From contig NZ_BBRG01000002.1 of assembly GCF_000975155.1 (NCBI RefSeq), positions 62,001 to 126,000 on the forward strand: a stretch of DNA of 64,000 nucleotides, written 5' to 3'. Below, in pieces: positions 19,493 to 25,364 of this stretch. The translations under genes and the position numbers were made by a program. Below the pieces are notes generated by a model that was not told where the DNA came from, made no database searches, and was given only the letters and a program-made list of their open reading frames with translations. Numbering within the stretch: the first letter of the stretch is position 1; every line of letters begins with the position of its first letter. This DNA comes from Demequina globuliformis (GTDB lineage Bacteria > Actinomycetota > Actinomycetes > Actinomycetales > Demequinaceae).

Positions 19493-19510
19493 TTGTGGAG
19501 GGAAAACACC

Positions 19511-20788
19511 ATGGCACGATGGAACACCATCGCGCGAGGTGGAGCCGTACTGGCTGCAGCCTCGCTTGCTCTCGCCGCCTGCTCGTCAGGCGACGCCGAC
19601 ACCGAAGCCTCGGCATCGGGTGGCTCTGAGGGTGGATCGACCGAAGCTCTCAAGATCGGCACCGTTTTGCCGCTGACCGGCTCGCTCGCCTTCCTGGGCC
19701 CGCCGGAGGTCGCAGGTGTGGATCTGGCAGCGAACGAGATCAACGACGCCGGCGGTGTGCTGGGCAACCCCGTGGAGATCATCCACGAGGACTCGTCTGA
19801 CACGCAGCAGGCCAACATCGCTCCGCAGTCGGCACAGAAGCTGGTCTCCGATGGCGTCTCCGCGATCGTCGGCGCGGCATCGTCGGCCGTCACGCTGAAC
19901 TTCATCGACGATGTTGTCGCGGCCGAGGTCGTTCAGGTCTCGCCTGCCAACACCGCGACGGCGCTGTCCGGGTACTCGGAGTTCTTCTTCCGCACCGCTC
20001 CGCCGGACTCGGTCCAGGGCAACGCACTGGCGAACCTTATTCTCGAGGACGGCCACCAGAACATCGGTGTGCTGGTGTTCAACGAGGACTACGGCACGGG
20101 CCTGCGCGACGTGATCAAGTCCACCGTCGAAGCTGAAGGCGGCACCATCACGTACGGTAACCCGGGCGAGGAGTTCGACCCGGCCGCGACCAACTTCACC
20201 GCAGAGGTGGAGGCCGTCATGGCCACCGATCCCGACGCGCTGGTGCTGATCGCGTTCGACCAGACCAAGCAGATCATCCCTGAGCTGCTCTCGGCTGGCC
20301 TCGACCCGGCCACCTTGTACATGACCGACGGCAACACGGCTGACTACTCGGCCGACTTCGACGCGGGTGCGCTCGAGGGTGCACAGGGAACCATCCCCGG
20401 TGCTCAGGCCTCGGACGACTTCGCCATGCGCCTCGAAGAGGCCTACGGCGAACCGCTTGACTCGCTCGCCTACGGTCCCGAGTCCTACGACGCCACCATG
20501 CTGATTGCGCTCGCCGCGGTCCACGCAGGCGCCACGGACGGCCCGTCGATCCAGTCCTCGATGGCTGCCGTGTCCGGTGCGACCGGCGGTACCGAGTGCA
20601 CCGGGTTCGAGGAGTGCGCCGGTCTGCTCGAGGACGGCGAAGAGATCAACTACCAGGCAGTGTCTGGCGTTGGCCCCTTCAATGAGCAGAACGACCCCTC
20701 GGCTGCGTACGTCGGCGTGTACTCGTACGACGGTAGCAACGTGCAGAACTGGGTCTCCGAGGTCTTTGGTGAGGTTCCCACCTCCTAA
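19511..20788 (+). CDS. livK: Branched-chain amino acid ABC transporter, substrate-binding lipoprotein
   Basis: Extracellular binding protein of a leucine/isoleucine/valine-type (or related amide) uptake system, tethered to the membrane by lipid. The 425-residue product has a type II signal peptide ending in the lipobox LAAC (Cys24), a Ser/Gly/Glu-rich linker (about 25-45), then a type I periplasmic binding fold starting IGTVLPLTGSLAFLG. The ATG at 19511 is chosen because GGAGGGA lies 7 bases upstream; a longer reading from 19493 would place this ribosome site inside the gene. It is transcribed towards, not with, the permease and ATPase genes livH-M-G-F. The exact substrate cannot be read from sequence. 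A strong terminator hairpin follows. Confidence 0.93.
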   Translation: MARWNTIARGGAVLAAASLALAACSSGDADTEASASGGSEGGSTEALKIGTVLPLTGSLAFLGPPEVAGVDLAANEINDAGGVLGNPVEIIHEDSSDTQQANIAPQSAQKLVSDGVSAIVGAASSAVTLNFIDDVVAAEVVQVSPANTATALSGYSEFFFRTAPPDSVQGNALANLILEDGHQNIGVLVFNEDYGTGLRDVIKSTVEAEGGTITYGNPGEEFDPAATNFTAEVEAVMATDPDALVLIAFDQTKQIIPELLSAGLDPATLYMTDGNTADYSADFDAGALEGAQGTIPGAQASDDFAMRLEEAYGEPLDSLAYGPESYDATMLIALAAVHAGATDGPSIQSSMAAVSGATGGTECTGFEECAGLLEDGEEINYQAVSGVGPFNEQNDPSAAYVGVYSYDGSNVQNWVSEVFGEVPTS

Positions 20789-20806
20789 CGCCTCATTGAT
20801 CTCAAC

Positions 20807-20842
20807 CAAGAAGGGCCCCGGCACACGCCGGGGCCCTTCTTG
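20807..20842 (+). terminator. Terminator after livK
   Basis: A 16-bp perfect stem (20807-20822 with 20827-20842, core AAGGGCCCCGGC) around the 4-base loop ACAC, followed by TGCGTTTCCC. It lies 18 bases past the livK stop. Confidence 0.85.
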
Positions 20843-21156
20843 CGTTTCCCGACGGTAGCAAGACGGATAGCGACGTCGAACGCCGGGGTGGTGTCCATTG
20901 GCAGCTTAGGCATGCGGGCATCGGCCCCATGAATGAATCCGTGTGCCAGTCTTAGACACTCCTTGTGTGCCTGCGTCGGTGCAAAGTGCGATGTGGAATG
21001 TGGAATGTGAATCGCGCAAAGCGCAAAGTGCACAGCGAAATGTGAATCGTGCAACGTGCCGCGAGAAGCGCTGTCGACGTGGATGCCCCGTGTGCCGCGC
21101 GACCGTGCCATGGCTACCGGCAGTCGTCGGCGCCCCCTTGACCACACGCAACCCGA
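20843..21156. other. Intergenic stretch with short degenerate repeats, no gene seen
   Basis: This is the only gene-free span over 300 bases in the window, lying between the terminators of livK and livF. I find no credible coding frame. Around 20980-21059 the sequence turns lower in GC and repetitive: GCAAAGTGC at 20981, GCAAAGCGCAAAGTGCA at 21016, TGTGGAATGTGGAATGTGAAT around 20993-21012, and AATGTGAATCG twice (21004 and 21039). The rest looks like ordinary non-coding DNA and may be a decayed remnant. Confidence 0.6.
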
Positions 21157-21188
21157 AAGGCCCCGCCAGCATGCGCTGACGGGGCCTT
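21157..21188 (-). terminator. Terminator after livF
   Basis: Hairpin with arms AAGGCCCCG (21157-21165) and CGGGGCCTT (21180-21188), extended inward by CAGC/GCTG after one mismatch, loop ATGC. On the minus strand it is followed by TCGGGTT. It lies 15 bases beyond the livF stop. Confidence 0.8.
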
Positions 21189-21203
21189 CAGGATGGTGCG
21201 GAG

Positions 21204-21932
21204 CTATGCGCCCAGGGTGCCGAGGTACAGCTCGATGACCTTGGGGTCCTTCAGCAGTTCTTGGCCGGAGGCCGTGTACGCGGTGGTGCCCTGGTCGAGC
21301 ACGTAGCCGCGATCGCAGATCTGCAGGCAGCGGCGAGCGTTCTGCTCCACCATGATGACTGTCACACCAGTGCGGTTGATCTCGCGCGTGCGGACAAACG
21401 TCTCGTCCTGGCGGTCGGGGGAGAGTCCTGCCGACGGCTCGTCGAGGAGGAGAACCTTGGGGTCCATCATGAGCGCCCTGGCCATCGCGACCATTTGTCG
21501 CTCACCACCCGACAACGACCCGGCTCGTTGGTCCTTGCGCTCGACGAGCTTGGGGAACAATTCGCCAATCCGCTCAAACTGCGAACGGAAACTCTTGGGG
21601 CGCTGGTAGGCACCCATCTCGAGGTTTTCCAGGACCGTGAGTGAGGGGAAAACGTTGTTGGTCTGCGGAACAAAGCCAATGCCGCGCTTGACGAGTTCGT
21701 CCGCGCGGACATTCGTGATGTCCTCGTCGCCCAGCATGACGGTGCCCGAGCGAATCGGGACCAGACCGAACAATGACTTCAGGAACGTGGACTTGCCGGC
21801 ACCGTTTGGGCCAATGATGCCAATGAGTTCGCCCTCCTTGACCTCCATCGAGCATCCGTTGAGGATGTCGACACCCGGCAGGTAGCCGGCGTAGAGGTCG
21901 TCGGCGTGGACGATCACGGGTGCGTCATTCAT
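21204..21932 (-). CDS. livF: Branched-chain amino acid ABC transporter, ATP-binding protein LivF
   Basis: One of two ATPases that power the LivHM permease from the cytoplasmic side. The 242-residue protein has Walker A GPNGAGKS (about residues 40-47), Q-loop (FVPQTNN), signature SLSGGERQM (about 141), Walker B LLLDEPSAGLSP and H-loop-region VEQNAR, all LivF-typical. The ATG overlaps the stop of livG by four bases, so the ATPases are co-translated. It is the last gene of the minus-strand livHMGF operon and ends at a terminator facing that of livK. Confidence 0.95.
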   Translation of the reverse strand: MNDAPVIVHADDLYAGYLPGVDILNGCSMEVKEGELIGIIGPNGAGKSTFLKSLFGLVPIRSGTVMLGDEDITNVRADELVKRGIGFVPQTNNVFPSLTVLENLEMGAYQRPKSFRSQFERIGELFPKLVERKDQRAGSLSGGERQMVAMARALMMDPKVLLLDEPSAGLSPDRQDETFVRTREINRTGVTVIMVEQNARRCLQICDRGYVLDQGTTAYTASGQELLKDPKVIELYLGTLGA

Positions 21933-22765
21933 GAGGCATCCTCCGAAAGGTCGGTGTCGTGGTGGGCTCCGAGGTAGGCGTCCTGCACGGCTTTGTTCTT
22001 CATGACCGTGTCTGCGGGGCCTTCCGCAATGATCGAACCCTCAGCCATGACCACCACCCAGTCCGCGATGCGGCGGACCATGTGCATGTCGTGCTCAACG
22101 AAGAGCACTGTCTTGCCCTCGTCACGCAGTTCCACCACGTGTTCAAGCAGAGACTCGGTGAGAGCGGGGTTAACCCCAGCCATCGGCTCGTCCAGCATGA
22201 TCATCTCGGGGTCCGACATCAACGCACGCGCCATTTCCAGGAGCTTGCGCTGACCGCCTGACAGTTCGCCCGCGTAGTCGTCTTTCTTCTCGTAGAGCTT
22301 GAAGCGCTTCAGGAGAGCCTCGGCCTTCGCGGTGATCTCTTTCTCGCGCTGCTTCCATAGGCCGGGAATGAGTGCGACAAAGAAGTTCTCGCCGTTTTGG
22401 GCCGTCGCGCCCAACCGCATGTTCTCCATCACCGTCATGCGGTTCAGGGCCTTGGTGAGCTGGAAGGTGCGTACCTTGCCAGCACGTGCGATCTTGGCCG
22501 GCGATGTCCCCACCAACGAGTGGCCGTTGAATTGCCATTCACCGGTCTGGGGTTTGTCGAAGCCTGTCAGCAGGTTGAAGAAGGTCGACTTGCCCGCACC
22601 ATTGGGTCCAATTAGCGCAGTGATCTGGTTGCGCTGCACCTCGAAGTGCTTGACGTCGACTGCGGTGAGTCCACCAAAGTGGCGATGGACGTGGTCGGCG
22701 ATCACGATCGGGTCGGGCTTGGGTGCCCCCGGCTCGTGGGGGACATCCGCGAATGGATTAGTCAT
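21929..22765 (-). CDS. livG: Branched-chain amino acid ABC transporter, ATP-binding protein LivG
   Basis: Second ATPase of the Liv system. The 278 residues include a Walker A GPNGAGKST (about 53-61), the LivG-type insertion after Phe-Gln (VRTFQLTKALNRMTVMENM), signature ELSGGQRKL (about 167), Walker B IMLDEPMAGVNP and the H-loop VEHDM. About 25 extra residues precede the domain (FADVPHEPGAPKPDP). It overlaps livM at its start by 8 bases and livF at its end by 4, so livM-livG-livF form one coupled unit. Confidence 0.95.
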   Translation of the reverse strand: MTNPFADVPHEPGAPKPDPIVIADHVHRHFGGLTAVDVKHFEVQRNQITALIGPNGAGKSTFFNLLTGFDKPQTGEWQFNGHSLVGTSPAKIARAGKVRTFQLTKALNRMTVMENMRLGATAQNGENFFVALIPGLWKQREKEITAKAEALLKRFKLYEKKDDYAGELSGGQRKLLEMARALMSDPEMIMLDEPMAGVNPALTESLLEHVVELRDEGKTVLFVEHDMHMVRRIADWVVVMAEGSIIAEGPADTVMKNKAVQDAYLGAHHDTDLSEDAS

Positions 22766-23732
22766 TGAAAGCCAGCTCCCTCTTATTACCGAGGATGCCC
22801 TGCGGCCGGAAGACCACGAGGCACATCAGGGTGATGCCAACGAGAACGAGCGAGAAGGGCTCGAGCTCAACGGGGGACAGCACCGATGTCGGGATGAATG
22901 CGGACGCGAGGCCCTTGATCGCGACCAAGGAGGCCCAGAACACCATCGAACCGAGGATGGGTCCGAACACCGTGGCCGCGCCACCGAGGAGCAGCAGGGT
23001 CCACAGCCAGAACGTCGTGGGACGCCCCATCGAGTCCGGCTGCACCGAGTTACCCAGGGCCCACAGCACGCCGCCAAGGGCGCCGATCACGCCGCCGAGG
23101 ACCAGTGCCTGCATCTTGTAGGAGTAGACGTTCTTGCCTAGTGAGCGAACCGCGTCTTCGTCCTCGCGGATGCCCTTAAGTACGCGGCCCCATGGGCTTC
23201 GCGCGAGAAGCCAGAACAACAGTGCAAACAGTCCTACCGTGACCCACGCGACGATGTGCAGCCACCAACTCGATGACAACGAACCGTGGTTGGTCCAAAA
23301 CAGGATCGTGATGTTCTCGCTGGGAAGCGGGCTGAGCTCCTCGAAGGTGAACTTGAAGTCGTTTCCACGGATGCCGGTCGACCCGCCCGTGAGCGCCTGG
23401 AGCGAGTTGGAGCGGCCCAGGTAGCGAATGAGCTCCGCCGCGGAGATGGTCGCGATGGCGAGATAGTCACCGCGCAGTTTCAGCGTGGGCCAACCCAGAA
23501 GCAGACCGAAGGCCGCCGCAGCGGCGATCGCGACCAGGACGGCGACGTAAATCGGCGCCCCGTTCTGCGTGGAAATGGCGTAGCCGTACATACCCAGCAA
23601 CATGAAGCCGGCGTGGCCCATGTTGAGCAATCCAGTGAGACCAAAGTGGAAGTTGAGGCCAATTGCGGCCAGCGCGAAGGCAGCCGTCGCAGGTGCGAAG
23701 ACCGAGGCCAGGGAATTGAGAAGAATGTCCAT
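22758..23732 (-). CDS. livM: Branched-chain amino acid ABC transporter, permease LivM
   Basis: Membrane subunit that with LivH forms the translocation channel. From the ATG at 23732 the product is 324 residues with eight to nine membrane spans and the LivM coupling region TLKLRGDYLAIATISAAELI (about 83-102). The C-terminal IFRPQG-like end is seen as VVFRPQGILGNKREL. The start at 23732 leaves 4 bases to the livH stop and begins right at the first hydrophobic segment (MDILLNSLASVFAP); a start at 23762 would add ten residues and overlap livH by 26 bases, which is less likely but not excluded. Confidence 0.92.
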   Translation of the reverse strand: MDILLNSLASVFAPATAAFALAAIGLNFHFGLTGLLNMGHAGFMLLGMYGYAISTQNGAPIYVAVLVAIAAAAAFGLLLGWPTLKLRGDYLAIATISAAELIRYLGRSNSLQALTGGSTGIRGNDFKFTFEELSPLPSENITILFWTNHGSLSSSWWLHIVAWVTVGLFALLFWLLARSPWGRVLKGIREDEDAVRSLGKNVYSYKMQALVLGGVIGALGGVLWALGNSVQPDSMGRPTTFWLWTLLLLGGAATVFGPILGSMVFWASLVAIKGLASAFIPTSVLSPVELEPFSLVLVGITLMCLVVFRPQGILGNKRELAFND

Positions 23733-23736
23733 GGCG

Positions 23737-24879
23737 TTAGCCCACCCTTTCCGCTCGTCCAAGGATTCCTTGCGGTCGCACCAGCAGCACCAGAATCAGG
23801 ATGCCTAGCGCGACGGCGTACTTGAGGTCGGTCCCCAACCACAGCGTGGACATCTCGACCGCGATGCCAATGACCAGCGAGCCGACGAGCGCTCCAAAGG
23901 CCTGGCCCAAACCGCCGAGGGTCACGGCTGCAAACATCAGCAGCAGCAGGCGTGCACCGACGTCGAAGGCGGCGGCGTTGTCGTAGAGCGCCAGCAGGAT
24001 GCCGCCCACAGCAGCAAGCCCGGTGGCCATGATCCACACCAGCCGAACGACCTTCTCGACTCGGATGCCGGAGGCCGACGCGAGCGAAGGGTTGTCCGAC
24101 ACGGCGCGGGTAGCGCGCCCGGTGCGGGTCTTCAGCAAGAAGAACGCGACACCACCCAGGCACAAGAGCGAGATGAGCACGGACCACAGCGTCGTCTGGC
24201 CCACCTGGAACAGCCCAAAGTCGATGCGCGTGTCGATCGACGTGGTGAGGCGCTGACGCTCAGCGCCAAACCACCACTGGATGAAGTTCAGTAGCGCCAG
24301 CGACAGGCCAATGGAGACGATCATCTGCTGAACGATGGAGACACGGCGGCGGCGCAGGGGCGACCACAAGAAGCGGTCTTGCAGCCAGCCGGAGCCGGCG
24401 GCGAGAGCGATCGCGGCGAGTGCCGACGGGATGAGCGGCCAGCCGATCGTGAACTCAACCGGGATGAACGGCACAGACACAGGTTGCTGCGTCGTGAAAA
24501 AGAACGTCAGCAGCGCGCCAAGCGATACCTGCTCGCCGTGGGCAAAGTTGCTCAATCCCGTGGTGCCGTAGATGAGCGACAGTCCCACTGACGCGAGCGC
24601 GAGCAACAGTCCAAAGACAATGCCGTTCACGAGCTGTTGGACGTACCTATTAGTGCCGGAGTCACCTTCTGTGGTGACGGCGTCTGCATGGACGGCGGTG
24701 TCCGCCTGCGCAATGCCCGCTGTCGCGTCACCTGCGGCCACCGTCGCGTGAGCGACGGCGTCCGTAGAGCTGGCTGCGGCTGGGGATCCCAGCGCTCCCA
24801 ACAAGGTGACGGCGGCAGCGGCCACTACGAGGACGATCAGCGCACGGAGCAGTACGCGCCGGTCGATTCTGTTCGTCAA
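23737..24879 (-). CDS. livH: Branched-chain amino acid ABC transporter, permease LivH, with extended N-terminus
   Basis: Second membrane subunit of the Liv transporter. The C-terminal 300 residues are a normal LivH with NGIVFGLLLALASVGLSLIY and the FAHGEQ element. In front lies a signal-peptide-like segment (about residues 8-28, ending ALGSPAAAS) and a 45-residue Ala/Asp/Thr-rich stretch expected outside the membrane, an architecture recurrent in actinobacterial LivH. I choose the TTG at 24879 because GGGAGGGG sits 2-9 bases before it; a GTG at 24909 gives a 10-residue longer frame but has no ribosome site and would bury this one. The product is 380 residues. The thioesterase gene ends 54 bases upstream on the same strand. 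Confidence 0.9.
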   Translation of the reverse strand: MTNRIDRRVLLRALIVLVVAAAAVTLLGALGSPAAASSTDAVAHATVAAGDATAGIAQADTAVHADAVTTEGDSGTNRYVQQLVNGIVFGLLLALASVGLSLIYGTTGLSNFAHGEQVSLGALLTFFFTTQQPVSVPFIPVEFTIGWPLIPSALAAIALAAGSGWLQDRFLWSPLRRRRVSIVQQMIVSIGLSLALLNFIQWWFGAERQRLTTSIDTRIDFGLFQVGQTTLWSVLISLLCLGGVAFFLLKTRTGRATRAVSDNPSLASASGIRVEKVVRLVWIMATGLAAVGGILLALYDNAAAFDVGARLLLLMFAAVTLGGLGQAFGALVGSLVIGIAVEMSTLWLGTDLKYAVALGILILVLLVRPQGILGRAERVG

Positions 24880-24932
24880 GGCCCCTCCCAGGGTTTTGTG
24901 TTGACGCACAACCTAATGGACGGATGTTTCCG

Positions 24933-25346
24933 TCATGTGGCACGACGAGGTCGAATCGCACACGTGAGTCGCGCCGATGCGATCACGTGTCCGGATTCGT
25001 CTTCTATCACCACCTGATAGGTGGCGGTCGTGCGCCCCAAGTGGAGCGGTTGTGCTGTTCCACGCACCGTGCCCTCAGCAACGGAGCGGTGGTGGGTGAT
25101 GTTGAGGTCCACGCCGACGGCGATGGCCTCTGGTCCTGCATGGTGCATTGCCCCGACAGACGCCAGGGTCTCGGCCAGTGCCGCCGAGGCCCCGCCGTGG
25201 AGCATGCCGTAGGGCTGTGTGTTTCCCTGAACAGGCATGGTTCCGCAGACGCGGCGAGCGGATTCCTCGTCGATGACGATGCCCAAGCGGGTCATCAGGG
25301 TGCCTTCATCACGAGTCCGTGAGATGGCCGCGTCGTTGTCGGTCAT
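24933..25346 (-). CDS. PaaI/hotdog-fold thioesterase
   Basis: A 137-residue single hotdog-domain protein likely to hydrolyse an acyl-CoA or aryl-CoA. The family stretch is QPYGMLHGGASAALAETLAS (about residues 44-63), with the HGG loop and downstream acidic residue expected at the active site; a later THHRSVAEGTVRG segment fits the PaaI/YbgC-like branch. Possible roles include menaquinone-pathway DHNA-CoA hydrolysis or phenylacetate metabolism; no neighbour decides this. It is divergent from polA with only 18 bases between the two start codons, so the two promoters must overlap. Confidence 0.88.
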   Translation of the reverse strand: MTDNDAAISRTRDEGTLMTRLGIVIDEESARRVCGTMPVQGNTQPYGMLHGGASAALAETLASVGAMHHAGPEAIAVGVDLNITHHRSVAEGTVRGTAQPLHLGRTTATYQVVIEDESGHVIASARLTCAIRPRRAT

Positions 25347-25364
25347 AGGAGATAGGTTGTCACA

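Noticed and set aside
20980-21060. Possible CRISPR-like or satellite array
   Set aside because: Units are short, degenerate and not evenly spaced; there are no unique spacers and no cas genes.
20785-21172. Small open frames on both strands in the livK-livF gap
   Set aside because: They run through terminator stems and the repetitive patch, lack ribosome sites and resemble no protein; more likely non-coding.
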